Origin: Rhodobacteraceae bacterium bin131
GTDB taxonomy: Bacteria > Pseudomonadota > Alphaproteobacteria > Rhodobacterales > Rhodobacteraceae
Reading direction: 5' to 3'
Assembly (NCBI GenBank): GCA_002239085.1
Contig: MPNP01000006.1
Coordinates: 1-64,000, forward strand
DNA: 64,000 nucleotides
This document shows positions 1 to 10,306 of the stretch, in pieces. How positions within the stretch are numbered: position 1 is the first letter of the stretch; each line of letters opens with the position of its first letter. A program made the position numbers and the translations under genes. Under the pieces are notes generated by a model, which did not search any database, was not told the origin of the DNA, and saw only the letters and a program-made list of their open reading frames with translations.

Positions 1-291
1 AAGGGTCTATTTTTACCTTTTTGGGGAAGATTATTGAATGAATGTGACCCAAAGGAGAAGAAATTATTCAGAATAATCATGATTTTTTCAAAGACAAAAA
101 CAAGTGAATCCTGATTTTGGGATTTTATAGAGGTGCCCTATTGTTAAAGTATGCAGCACTAAAACTATTCGTGTTGACAGTTGACGGGATAAAGGGGACT
201 AAATGCATATTAATTGTGAATTGAACAATCATCAATTCATAGGTGGGTTGAAACTAGATGATTGTCCGATTCTATATCAGTAAATCAAATA

Positions 292-1032
292 TCAATTCAC
301 GCCGGTAATCATTGAAATAATTTCATTTTTATCAGTCGCATGAGTTTCACGAATTCCAATTTGCTGACCTCTTCGTAAAACGCATATTTGGTCGGATAAT
401 CGAAAGACCTGATCAAGGCTGTGACTGATCAGTAAAATAGCAAGTTTACGTGCCCTTAATGATGCAACAAGTTCTTCAACCTTAGCCGTTTCGGCGACAC
501 CAAGCGCAGCAGTCGGCTCATCAAGGAGAATGAGCTTGCTTGCCCAATGAACAGCCCGCGCGATAGCAATACCTTGACGCTGACCGCCACTCAGGTCACG
601 TATTGTTGAGTTTGCCGACGGAATACGAACATCTAAAGCATCAACTAGATTTTGGCTTTCTTGACGCATTCGAACCTTGTCAAGCAAACCAAAGGGTTTT
701 TTTACTAACTCCTGACCTAAAAACATGTTCATGTAAACTGGTTGTTCATCCACAAGGGCTAAATCTTGATGAACAACTTCAATTCCTTTACTTCGGGAAG
801 AACTTGCATCCGAAAAAGAAACTGTTTCACCTTCAAGCTTAATGTCACCTGAAGTCGGGCGATAAATTCCTGAAATAATCTTAATCACCGTTGATTTACC
901 AGCACCATTATCACCAACAAGAGCGACAATCTTACTTTGAAACAGATCAAGTGAAAAGTCTTGAATCGCTATGAGTCCACCAAATGCCTTATGGATGTTT
1001 TTAAGAGATAAGACTGGAGAAATATCAGTCAT
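292..1032 (-). CDS. ABC transporter ATP-binding protein, simple-sugar type (single ATPase domain)
   Basis: Walker A GDNGAGKST, signature LSGGQRQ, Walker B LILLDEP; same-strand cluster with RbsC-like permease and RbsB-like binding protein. Confidence 0.9.
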   Translation of the reverse strand: MTDISPVLSLKNIHKAFGGLIAIQDFSLDLFQSKIVALVGDNGAGKSTVIKIISGIYRPTSGDIKLEGETVSFSDASSSRSKGIEVVHQDLALVDEQPVYMNMFLGQELVKKPFGLLDKVRMRQESQNLVDALDVRIPSANSTIRDLSGGQRQGIAIARAVHWASKLILLDEPTAALGVAETAKVEELVASLRARKLAILLISHSLDQVFRLSDQICVLRRGQQIGIRETHATDKNEIISMITGVN

Positions 1033-2240
1033 ATTCGGAACTCTCCAGGCCAGAAGGTTTGGTACCCAAAGCTGTTTTCAATAGAGGTTACTTCCGGCTT
1101 TCCGCAGGATAATCCTTTCAGACCCGCAACATGGGCACGAGTCACAAAAGCTTGACCCCGAAAGCCAAAAATTACACTATCACCGGCCCTTAGTTTTTTT
1201 TGGTGTCTTTGATCAATCATTGCATAATAGTCAATCGCAGAATAGTCAGGCATTTCAACATCATACAAGTCTTCACGACGAACAACTGGTTCTGATGTAA
1301 CGAGTGCCTTCACCTGGTAGTTCGGAAATACGGGGTCAATATAAAGTCCACCGCCAAAACAGTATGCTCTGCCACTATGGTTATGTGAAACTTCAGTCAG
1401 GTAAAGAACTGCTGGATCTTCAGGGAGATCTTCAATTGCATGGAGAGGAGTCGTACCGTGAAGACCATTACCTGGCTCGCATTGAGTTGCTCCTGCTTCA
1501 GCTAAGGCAGAAAGGACCACAGAAGATGTTGTTCCCGGGGCGTTAATTTCAATATCATTCCAACCATGGGATCTCAATTTCTCTGCTGCACGTTGAAGTG
1601 TTGCCAAGTTGGGAGTGGGTTTAACTTTACTGATTGACTGGTCAAAAAGTAAGGCTGGAAAAGTAGTTATACCGGCAAAATGTCCGCCATCAAGCTTATT
1701 TAGCGCGTTCGCCACCTCAATAATGTCGTCAGCATTAAAGCCCCCCTCATGACCACGATAGAACGTGTCCCCAGAAGTCTGAATACGAGTAAGAAATTTC
1801 TGCTTGTTACCAGCCCGTAATGAAGCTCTTGCGGCTTCAATTGCCTTTTCTTCTGAAAACACCGTCCAATAATCTGGTTTCAGTTTTGCGGCTACGAAGT
1901 CGGCCTCCGCAGATGGCACCTGAACGAGATGTCCAATATGGCCCGTTCGGAGTCCAGCTCTATCACAAGCGACAGCACAAGCGACATCAACCGCTACCGA
2001 GCGATTAATTCCACCTCTCTTAATCGCCTGACAAAAACTAGAATGTCGCCCCACTTGCTTGGTCATCGCAAATGTTGTCAGTCCATATTTCTTGGCTTCA
2101 TCTTGAAATCGCTTTGCATTCCGCTCCACGGCCTCAAGATCAATAACATAGGAATTTGCCGGCAACCTACCCAACTGGTGCATTGAGATTGCGGCTTCAA
2201 TGAAATTTGAGTTTCTCCGAATGAGTGCATCCAAAAACAT
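1029..2240 (-). CDS. YhfX-like PLP-dependent alanine racemase-family protein
   Basis: Fold-type III racemase-like sequence (SYVIDLEAVERNAKRF...TTFAMTKQVGRH with candidate PLP lysine); overlaps the ATPase start by 4 nt. Confidence 0.7.
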   Translation of the reverse strand: MFLDALIRRNSNFIEAAISMHQLGRLPANSYVIDLEAVERNAKRFQDEAKKYGLTTFAMTKQVGRHSSFCQAIKRGGINRSVAVDVACAVACDRAGLRTGHIGHLVQVPSAEADFVAAKLKPDYWTVFSEEKAIEAARASLRAGNKQKFLTRIQTSGDTFYRGHEGGFNADDIIEVANALNKLDGGHFAGITTFPALLFDQSISKVKPTPNLATLQRAAEKLRSHGWNDIEINAPGTTSSVVLSALAEAGATQCEPGNGLHGTTPLHAIEDLPEDPAVLYLTEVSHNHSGRAYCFGGGLYIDPVFPNYQVKALVTSEPVVRREDLYDVEMPDYSAIDYYAMIDQRHQKKLRAGDSVIFGFRGQAFVTRAHVAGLKGLSCGKPEVTSIENSFGYQTFWPGEFRI

Positions 2241-2248
2241 AAAATATC

Positions 2249-3241
2249 CTAAACTCGATTGAAATTGCGTAACGAAAAAGCAACGGCAACAAGAATAATA
2301 ATACCCCGTACAATCATTTGATCAGAGACATCAAGACCCATTAGAATAAGTCCGTTATTGAGCATTCCCATCATTAGGGAGCCTAGTAAAGCACCAATGA
2401 CTGACCCCTTACCACCGTACAGTGATGTTCCGCCAACAATGACGGCGGCAATTACTGTCATTAAGTCACTCTCTCCAAGTGTGTATTTTGCCGCTTGAAG
2501 TCGCCCGGCATAAAGCAACCCTGCTAACCCTGCCAATCCACCACATACGGTCAAAGCATAAAGCCTTATTCGCGCTACTCGAATGCCTGACACCTGGGCC
2601 GCGCGGGCGTTGTCGCCAACCGCAAGGACATGAGCTCCAAAGCGTGTATGCCGGTAGACGATATGACCAAATAGTACTGCTAGAATCGTCCATATTACCA
2701 GAGAGGGAATTGAGTACAGTTTTCCTGATCCAAAAATACCTGTAAACGTGTCATTAATTACCGGAATAGAACGCAGATTTGTTAAAGACCGTGCGATGCC
2801 TGCAAACAAACCCATTGTCGCCAAAGTTACTAAAAACGAGGGTAAGCGAAAATATGCAACAAAAACGCCATTGAACAATCCAATCGCCAAGCCAACTCCT
2901 AGTCCGGCCAATACGCCAACAATTAACGGAGCGCTCTGAAGCACAAGTGCCGCAGTGAGTGCGGAAACAGCTACAGTAGACCCAAAACTAAGATCAATCT
3001 CGCCCGCAGACAACACGAATACTAGCCCAATAGCCATGACCGTAGCGGGAGCTGTTTGTAGTACAATATTCGTTAAATTACGTGTCGTTAGAAACCCGTC
3101 GTCGTAAAGTGTTGCAGCGAAAAAGAAAAATATTCCTAGAAAGCCAAAATAAATTAGGTTTCTCTGAATATTTTGCAGAAGTGAATGCAAAAGAGAGCCT
3201 CCAATAGCCACTTTGCCTTTAGTCGATTTGGCGGGCTGCAA
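2249..3241 (-). CDS. ABC transporter permease, RbsC/sugar family
   Basis: Hydrophobic protein with RbsC-like motifs (VLSAGEIDLSFGS, AVIVGGTSLYGGKGSVIGALLG). Confidence 0.9.
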   Translation of the reverse strand: MQPAKSTKGKVAIGGSLLHSLLQNIQRNLIYFGFLGIFFFFAATLYDDGFLTTRNLTNIVLQTAPATVMAIGLVFVLSAGEIDLSFGSTVAVSALTAALVLQSAPLIVGVLAGLGVGLAIGLFNGVFVAYFRLPSFLVTLATMGLFAGIARSLTNLRSIPVINDTFTGIFGSGKLYSIPSLVIWTILAVLFGHIVYRHTRFGAHVLAVGDNARAAQVSGIRVARIRLYALTVCGGLAGLAGLLYAGRLQAAKYTLGESDLMTVIAAVIVGGTSLYGGKGSVIGALLGSLMMGMLNNGLILMGLDVSDQMIVRGIIILVAVAFSLRNFNRV

Positions 3242-3259
3242 TACAGCCCGCCTACAATG

Positions 3260-4318
3260 TTAATTTTGTGCGGCAGTAACGACACTTGATGGTGGGTCAA
3301 TATTGAGCGACTGATTCCAGCCTTCAACAATATTGTCTGCGCTTACCGTGATTGCCGGTGCTACGATAAATGGTGGAACAACTTCTCCCATAAGATCAAG
3401 AGCAGCAGATGCGGCCATTGCCCGACCAAGCTCATATGCTTCATCGGCAACAATAGCGACGACGTTACCGCCGCGTACCATATCCAGCGCAATAGGCTCG
3501 GAAAGATCCAATGTAACGAGCTTTGTTGTTTCATTGCCATTCGCACGCAGAACTGCAAGCACTCCTTCAGCAGGACCTGCCCAAGTTACATATATCCCTC
3601 CAAGATCAGGATTCTGAAGCAACATTGCATTTGCTATTTCCTCGGCTCTAGCGGGGTCACTTATTCCTTGCTCAGCAACAATGGAGATATCAGGATAGTC
3701 ATTTTCTATGGTTGTTTTGAACGCATTGTCACGCTGATTGGTTACATAATAAGCTGCATCATGAAAGATCCAACCGACAGTACCCATATTCCCCATAGCA
3801 GAAGCGAGTGCATCAGCCGCCTGTTTACCCATTTCAAATAGGTCATCAGTTACAATAGCTGCATAATCTTCTGGATGCATATAACCCGAAGGCAAGTTAG
3901 ACAGAAACGTAAGGGAAACTCCAGCTTCCTTTGCTTCTTCAAACGCCGCAGCAGAAGTTACCGGATCAAGCGGTAATGATAGAATTATGCTTGGATTCCT
4001 AGTCAGAGCTGTTTCAATATCGTTACGCTGTTTAGCAGCATCAAATCCAGCACTCGTGACAGCAACAACCTCAATACCGAGCCGCTGAAATTCATCACTG
4101 GCACCACTAGTAACAGCATTCACAAAATCTGATTGATCATGCCACAGAAGAGCCGCAGTATAATTACCCGCCTTAATTGAATCAACTAGACCATCACCGA
4201 CAACGATCTGTGAGCTTGGAGTTGAGGACTCCCCACCTGGACCCATCGTTTGTGAATTCACCCAAGTCCCAAGCAGTAAAATTAGCGCAGTGCTAATGAC
4301 AATTTTCGCCAGTTTCAT
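3260..4318 (-). CDS. ABC transporter substrate-binding protein, RbsB-like (periplasmic binding protein type 1)
   Basis: N-terminal signal sequence, PBP1 fold-type sequence, directly upstream of the permease. Confidence 0.85.
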   Translation of the reverse strand: MKLAKIVISTALILLLGTWVNSQTMGPGGESSTPSSQIVVGDGLVDSIKAGNYTAALLWHDQSDFVNAVTSGASDEFQRLGIEVVAVTSAGFDAAKQRNDIETALTRNPSIILSLPLDPVTSAAAFEEAKEAGVSLTFLSNLPSGYMHPEDYAAIVTDDLFEMGKQAADALASAMGNMGTVGWIFHDAAYYVTNQRDNAFKTTIENDYPDISIVAEQGISDPARAEEIANAMLLQNPDLGGIYVTWAGPAEGVLAVLRANGNETTKLVTLDLSEPIALDMVRGGNVVAIVADEAYELGRAMAASAALDLMGEVVPPFIVAPAITVSADNIVEGWNQSLNIDPPSSVVTAAQN

Positions 4319-4338
4319 AATGTTCTCCTTTCACTGGA

Positions 4339-5598
4339 TTAAATTGTTGATAAAGGTTTGATTCCACAGTAGCGTGAAATAAACAGAGCAAATCCTCTGA
4401 TTGCAGCGAGATACTCGTCAATATTAACCCGCTCTTCAAAGGTATGAGCAACAGAGATATCTCCTGGAGCACAATAAACTGCTGGACAGGAGAATTCGTT
4501 TACAAGAAATGGTATTTCTGACCAATATGGAGCGCCACATATTTCACCTTTTCCTTGGGCGCTATCATAGATGCAATTCTTCAATAGCTGAACGTATTCA
4601 GTATCTTGAGATATTTCGAAACCTGTCCCACCTTGAGCATGATTTCGTCCGGCAGGATAATCGATTTGAACCGTAATCCCTTCCATCGTCTCTTCATTTG
4701 ATAAACAATCTTCAAATTGCTTTATTGCCGCATTTAAATCTTCATCTGGTTGGAGCGTACGGATGAGCGAAAACCTGCATTGGTCCGGCACGGCAATAAA
4801 ACCACCCCCTTCAATGCTTGTAACAAGAAGTGAGGAGGGGCCCAACAAGTCATGCTGAGAGCCCAATCTGATTTCTGATTCGTGCGACCAAATCTGAGCT
4901 AGCAATTTGTGGGAATATTTTAGGGCATCAACACCGAGTTCAGGCTTACCAAAATATGCCGATTTTCCTCGTACTGTAATATTTGCAATGAAAAACCCAA
5001 TCTGGGCGGTAAAAATATCTAGGCATGTTGGTTCAACGTAGATTATAAAGTCGGGAGCTGTTAATTCCCACTCATTAAACCTACTTAAAAAATCTTTGAT
5101 CCCTGCGCTTACTCCTGTCCCAATCTCACCGCTTTCTTCATCACCAACAAATGCAAAAGTAATACCACCTTCAAGTTGATAGCCGGCCTCATGAAGAAGG
5201 CGAAGACTCGCCATAGCCGCACAGATTCCACCTTTAAGATCGCATGATCCACGGCCCCATATGGCTCCTTCGGTATCGACTCCGCCAAATGGGTCGGCGC
5301 GTGGGTCGGAACGCCAGTAGTCTCGCCAACCTTCAGTATGAACAGTATCGGTATGCCCAATGAACATTAAATTGGGGAAACCTTTCTTGCCCTTTTTATT
5401 TCCCCATACATTTTTTCGGCCTTCCATGAAATCGCTTACTCCAGTGTTCAAACCAAGCTTCTCAAGCTCAGCTTGTAAAAACAAAGCAAAGGGAGTTTCG
5501 TTTCCAGTTATACTTTCTACTGCAATTGAACGGCGTAACAACTCTATATCCGAATTGGCATTTTGTGCTTCAGAAAGAGTCTGTATGAATTCTTTCAT
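4339..5598 (-). CDS. M20 family metallohydrolase (ArgE/DapE-like deacylase)
   Basis: MFIGHTDTVHTEGW, GRGSCDLKGGICA, GDEESGEIGTG metal-site motifs. Confidence 0.88.
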   Translation of the reverse strand: MKEFIQTLSEAQNANSDIELLRRSIAVESITGNETPFALFLQAELEKLGLNTGVSDFMEGRKNVWGNKKGKKGFPNLMFIGHTDTVHTEGWRDYWRSDPRADPFGGVDTEGAIWGRGSCDLKGGICAAMASLRLLHEAGYQLEGGITFAFVGDEESGEIGTGVSAGIKDFLSRFNEWELTAPDFIIYVEPTCLDIFTAQIGFFIANITVRGKSAYFGKPELGVDALKYSHKLLAQIWSHESEIRLGSQHDLLGPSSLLVTSIEGGGFIAVPDQCRFSLIRTLQPDEDLNAAIKQFEDCLSNEETMEGITVQIDYPAGRNHAQGGTGFEISQDTEYVQLLKNCIYDSAQGKGEICGAPYWSEIPFLVNEFSCPAVYCAPGDISVAHTFEERVNIDEYLAAIRGFALFISRYCGIKPLSTI

Positions 5599-6845
5599 CG
5601 CATCTCACAGGATTTTAAGTTTTCAATTGCGGGGGCGGGGGGAATGGAAATAATTCCTATATCTTGACCTTCTGCAAAAAGAGACAGGTGCAGATGATGA
5701 AGTGCTGTAGCGACTCCACCGACGAGTGTTGCGTGACTACCAAGCTGTGTTTTTTCAATTTTTATCTGCCGTGGGAAACAACGGGAGGAGTGTTTGATAA
5801 TTAGCTTAAGAAGTTCTGGGCGCGAACCAATTGAGCCCCCAATTACAACTTTTGATGGATCAATTATGGCCGCTATGGCCGCTATGGACAAAGCTATGTT
5901 TTTGGCTACATGATCTAAAACAAGAATTGCATTCATATCCCCGGAAGCGGCTGCTTCAAATACTTCAGGCACATTTTTAAGAGTCTGGGAGTGCTTTTTA
6001 TAGTTGTTTATAATTGCACTCGTTGCTGTCGATCTCTCTAACGCACCAGTTTTGAGACTTTCGGGTTCAAAAGGGTCGGTGCCCAATGGTAAGAAACCAA
6101 CTTCACCCGCAGCTCCAAAACTACCTCTTAGCAAGCTACCACCAAGGACTATTCCTGCACCAATACCGGTTCCCACTGAAAGATATACAAGATTATCCTG
6201 TTCTCCTTTTTCGCCTAGCCAATGCTCTCCAAGAGCAGAAAGGTTAACATCATTTTCAACAATTATCTCCACACCCAGTTTCTGGCTTAAACTCTCAGCA
6301 AAATTAATTCGATCAATTCCTCCAATATTGGGAGCAAGAAGAATCGCTCCGGTTTCTGGATTGGGAACACCAGGGACTCCGATTACGGCTGTATGTAAAC
6401 TTTCATAAGAACTGCCTGTATCGGAAATCAAATTGTGAACCATTTGAGCAATTTGATGCACAACATCTTGTCCACCCCTTGGATCGGTTGGTTCAAGACG
6501 CTCATGTATAATCATGCCATTCAGATCGCTTATTGCGGCACGAACTTTTGTTCCTCCCAAGTCTACACTTGCGACTAATGCGGCCGTAGGCAAGAGTTCA
6601 TAGACAACCGCTCTTCGACCGATATGACCTTCCGTCTGACCAACTGGTCGAACCCAACCTTTTTCTTCAAGATTAGCCACAATTTCAGAAACTGTCTGTT
6701 TAGATAAGCCAGTTATTTTTGCTACACTTGCACGGGATACTGGGCCGTAATTTACGATTGCTTGGACGACAGAACTTTGTGATATTCGTCGGCTTATTTT
6801 GGTATAAGTTAGCATTACAATTATATTTTTAATTACTTCGTTCAC
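5595..6845 (-). CDS. ROK family transcriptional regulator
   Basis: N-terminal winged HTH (VSRASVAKITGLSKQTVSEIVANLEEKGWV) plus ROK domain (DLGGTKVRAAISDLNG, LSVGTGIGAGIVLGG); overlaps the M20 gene by 4 nt. Confidence 0.92.
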   Translation of the reverse strand: MNEVIKNIIVMLTYTKISRRISQSSVVQAIVNYGPVSRASVAKITGLSKQTVSEIVANLEEKGWVRPVGQTEGHIGRRAVVYELLPTAALVASVDLGGTKVRAAISDLNGMIIHERLEPTDPRGGQDVVHQIAQMVHNLISDTGSSYESLHTAVIGVPGVPNPETGAILLAPNIGGIDRINFAESLSQKLGVEIIVENDVNLSALGEHWLGEKGEQDNLVYLSVGTGIGAGIVLGGSLLRGSFGAAGEVGFLPLGTDPFEPESLKTGALERSTATSAIINNYKKHSQTLKNVPEVFEAAASGDMNAILVLDHVAKNIALSIAAIAAIIDPSKVVIGGSIGSRPELLKLIIKHSSRCFPRQIKIEKTQLGSHATLVGGVATALHHLHLSLFAEGQDIGIISIPPAPAIENLKSCEMR

Positions 6846-7280
6846 TTACCGAACTATATCGAAAGTAAATTATCATGTCAATTAATATTTATTTTCTCTG
6901 ATTAAAAAGACCTAAATTCGTTTTTCGGGCATCTATTGAGCATCAATCAATTTGACAGGGTAAAGACAAACAAATGACACGGAGCGATTGAAAGGGTTTG
7001 ACACAATGGAATGCGTGTAATGCCATTCTGTATGCTATTGTACCCAACTCTCGACGTGATGGTAGACAAATAGTCGTACATTAATCAAACGGAATCCACA
7101 ATCACGCTCTGAAAATCACCTATTGCGAAATTTACAAGGCCTAACTTTCGCTGAGGGATTTTCGGTAATAGAGATGAAATCCTATCTGAATGATAGAGTA
7201 TTAAATTTTTACGAAATTTGTCTGAAACAAATCTGCCGGGTACCAATTAAATGCTACCTTGGTCAAACAAGGTGGACGGA

Positions 7281-7577
7281 TTATTCAGTGTCTTGCGTTG
7301 AAACATTCTTTATTTCATCAAGTGAAACTGTGTCCTCGTCATCAAGTATATTATCAACTTCATCCTTCACCTCAACACCACTAGGTTTAATTTCCTCAAT
7401 CGGTACTTCAAGGTCAATGTCAAGAAGTTCTGTGTCATCTGCAAACTGGTTTTCACCACTAAAAAAGATTTCAACTGAGGTTCCACACTGAGGGCACACA
7501 ATAGGTGATTGTGAAAGATCATAAAATTTGATTCCACAGTTTTCACAAAAGTGCTTTACGCCCCATTCATTTGACAT
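7281..7577 (-). CDS. TIGR02300/FYDLN-acid family protein
   Basis: WGVKHFCENCGIKFYDLSQSPIVCPQCGT followed by an acidic tail; start chosen at internal MSNEWGV. Confidence 0.85.
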   Translation of the reverse strand: MSNEWGVKHFCENCGIKFYDLSQSPIVCPQCGTSVEIFFSGENQFADDTELLDIDLEVPIEEIKPSGVEVKDEVDNILDDEDTVSLDEIKNVSTQDTE

Positions 7578-7630
7578 ATTATTCCCCATTAACCAATTAC
7601 AATTAAAAGATCGCGATAAAACTCTTCCGC

Positions 7631-9019
7631 TCACGCGTGAATAGGTCCATCACCGCAAGCCAGTGCCGCTTCTCTTACAGCCTCTGAATATGTAGGATGA
7701 CCGTGGCTTGTCAAGGCCACATCTTCAGCTGACGCACCAAATTCCATCGCTAAGCAGATTTCTTGAATTAAATCGGAGGCCGCAGGGCTAATAATATGGC
7801 ATCCGAGTATCCGGTCACTGTCTTGAGCAGCAAGTATTTTGACAAATCCATCCGCTTGCATCACCGACTTCGCCCTAGCATTCCCCTTCAATGAAAACTT
7901 ACCTACTTTATAATCAATCCCAGCCTCTTTAAGATCTTCCTCTGTACGACCAACAGCGGCAACTTCAGGTTGCGTATAAATAATTGAAGGAATGATTTCA
8001 TGATTCACATAACCCGTTAAACCAGCAATCGTCTCAGCCACAGCAATACCTTCATCTGCTGCTTTATGAGCAAGCATGGGGCCCGAAATGACATCTCCGA
8101 TGGCATAAATTCCCGCCACGTTAGTAGCAAATTTATTATCTGTATCAATTTGACCTTGGGGAGTTAACTTCACCCCAACATTGGTAATTCCTAAGCCTTC
8201 TGTGAAGGGGCGACGACCGGTTGCAACCAATACAATTTCAGCTCGTTCCTTGAGTATCGTGTCTGATTTACTGTCTTCATAGGAGATTTCTTGAGCTCCC
8301 CTGCCCTTCTTCACATTTACAACCTTAACACCACACTTAAATTCCAAACCTTGTTTTTTTAGGATTTTTTCAAAGGTTTTAGCGACATCCAAATCCATGC
8401 CCGGAATGATTCGGTCTAAATATTCTAATACGGTGACCTTGGTTCCGAGCCAAGCATAAACTGACCCAAGCTCCAATCCAATCACACCTGCACCGATAAT
8501 GGCTAAGCTTTTTGGGAGTGCTTTAAGCTCCAAAGCTCCTGTTGAGGTCACAATGCTTTTTTCATCAACATCAATCCCTTTGAGTTCGGACGGCACCGAT
8601 CCAGTCGCTATAACGATATTTTTGGTTTCATATACCTTTGTGCCTACTTTGACTTTTCCGGTCTCAACTATTTCCCCAGCCCCCTGCAACCAGTCCACTT
8701 TATTTTTCTTAAACAGATACTCAACACCGCTCGTATTAGCGTCTATCGTTGATTGCTTGTATTTAAGCATTTGTGTCCAGTTCACATTAATCTTGGCTAT
8801 ATCAATCCCCAAAGTCGAAAAATTAGTATTTGCTTCGTGGACTTGATGAGCGGCATGAAGTAACGCTTTTGAAGGAATACAGCCGACATTCAAACAAGTT
8901 CCTCCAAGCTTTGCCCGACTTTCGACGCATGCGACTTTTAATCCGAGTTGTCCAGCTTTAATCGCACACACATACCCACCTGGGCCGCCACCAATTATTA
9001 TGAGATCATATTTAGCCAT
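7631..9019 (-). CDS. lpdA: Dihydrolipoyl dehydrogenase
   Basis: [17 protein letters not shown], redox motif [17 protein letters not shown]-terminal [14 protein letters not shown]; adjacent to sucB. Confidence 0.97.
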   Translation of the reverse strand: MAKYDLIIIGGGPGGYVCAIKAGQLGLKVACVESRAKLGGTCLNVGCIPSKALLHAAHQVHEANTNFSTLGIDIAKINVNWTQMLKYKQSTIDANTSGVEYLFKKNKVDWLQGAGEIVETGKVKVGTKVYETKNIVIATGSVPSELKGIDVDEKSIVTSTGALELKALPKSLAIIGAGVIGLELGSVYAWLGTKVTVLEYLDRIIPGMDLDVAKTFEKILKKQGLEFKCGVKVVNVKKGRGAQEISYEDSKSDTILKERAEIVLVATGRRPFTEGLGITNVGVKLTPQGQIDTDNKFATNVAGIYAIGDVISGPMLAHKAADEGIAVAETIAGLTGYVNHEIIPSIIYTQPEVAAVGRTEEDLKEAGIDYKVGKFSLKGNARAKSVMQADGFVKILAAQDSDRILGCHIISPAASDLIQEICLAMEFGASAEDVALTSHGHPTYSEAVREAALACGDGPIHA

Positions 9020-9058
9020 GATTCATCCTCTCAATTATTATCTTCAACTTTGTTGGAG

Positions 9059-10297
9059 TTAAACTTCTAACAACAGTCGCCGCGGATCTTCAATGGCTTC
9101 CTTTACTCGGACTAAAAAGGTGACCGCTCCTTTACCATCAACAATCCGGTGATCGTATGATAGGGCAAGGTACATCATCGGACGAATCACGACTTGTCCA
9201 TTCATAGCAATTGGTCGTTCTTGGATTTTATGCATACCCAAAATGCCTGATTGGGGTGGGTTTAATATCGGTGAAGACATTAAGGAGCCGTAAATCCCTC
9301 CATTCGAAATTGAAAATGTCCCTCCCTGCATATCGCTTAAAGCTAACCGTCCATCACGAGCCTTAGCCCCCAAACTTGAAATGGTCTGCTCAATTTCGGC
9401 AAAGCTCAATTCGTTGGCATTTCGGATAACAGGAACAACAAGACCAGAAGGAGTTCCAACCGCAATTCCCATATTCACATATCGCCGAAATACTAATTCG
9501 GTACCATCAATTTCACCATTGACCTCTGGGACCTCAAGGAGTGCATTACAACAGGCTTTAACAAAAAACGACATAAAGCCGAGCTTAATGCCAAATTTCT
9601 GTGAAAAGACATCCTTGTATTCATTTCGGATTTCCATGACATTGGTCATGTCCACTTCATTGTAGGTTGTCAGCATTGCCGCCGTATTCTGCGCTGACTT
9701 CAGGCGCTTCGCTATCGTCTGGCGAAGTCTTGACATTGGTACTCTCTCCTCCAACTCAAGGGACGGTGAAAATCCGTCATCAGGAGGAGAGGTTCTCCTT
9801 TCATCAAGCGTATTTGGGTGCACATCAGCTAAAAACTTTGTAACGTCTGGTTTCATGACTCGCCCATCTTTACCAGTCCCATCAACCGCTGCGGATTTAA
9901 TACCTTTACTGGTCATAAGTTTCTTGGCAGCAGGAGAATCTTCAATATCCTGATTAGGGGATGATTTTGCCAGAATCTCTTTACTATCAGATGCTTTTTT
10001 CTTTGCTTCTGATGGAGGATGTTGATCTTTTTTTGCCTTTTGGGCAGGTTGCTTTAATTCACCCTCAGCAATGACGGCAAGTAAAGCGTTAACTTCAACA
10101 TCTGTACCCTCAGGGGCTAATATTTCTTTCACTACTCCTGCCGATTGTGCCCGAACTTCAATGGCAACTTTATCGGTGTCTAGGTCGCATAGAATTTCAT
10201 CAACTATGACACTATCTCCGACTTGTTTATACCACTGTGCAACAGTGGCTTCATTGACGCTTTCTCCAAGGGCTGGAACCCGAATTTCATCTGTCAT
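9059..10297 (-). CDS. sucB: 2-oxoglutarate dehydrogenase E2, dihydrolipoyllysine succinyltransferase
   Basis: Lipoyl domain with [11 protein letters not shown], peripheral-subunit-binding domain, catalytic [17 protein letters not shown]. Confidence 0.97.
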   Translation of the reverse strand: MTDEIRVPALGESVNEATVAQWYKQVGDSVIVDEILCDLDTDKVAIEVRAQSAGVVKEILAPEGTDVEVNALLAVIAEGELKQPAQKAKKDQHPPSEAKKKASDSKEILAKSSPNQDIEDSPAAKKLMTSKGIKSAAVDGTGKDGRVMKPDVTKFLADVHPNTLDERRTSPPDDGFSPSLELEERVPMSRLRQTIAKRLKSAQNTAAMLTTYNEVDMTNVMEIRNEYKDVFSQKFGIKLGFMSFFVKACCNALLEVPEVNGEIDGTELVFRRYVNMGIAVGTPSGLVVPVIRNANELSFAEIEQTISSLGAKARDGRLALSDMQGGTFSISNGGIYGSLMSSPILNPPQSGILGMHKIQERPIAMNGQVVIRPMMYLALSYDHRIVDGKGAVTFLVRVKEAIEDPRRLLLEV

Positions 10298-10306
10298 CTA
10301 ATCCAC

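Noticed and set aside
5866-5888. Short tandem repeat GGCCGCTATGGCCGCTATGG
   Set aside because: Within the ROK coding sequence, encoding IAAIAAI; too short to be an independent element.
6004-6408. 134-aa plus-strand ORF
   Set aside because: Lies fully antisense within the ROK gene; Pro/Ser-rich low-complexity translation typical of a shadow ORF.
7123-7491. 122-aa plus-strand ORF
   Set aside because: Antisense to the TIGR02300 gene; the Ser-rich run is the complement of the acidic tail.
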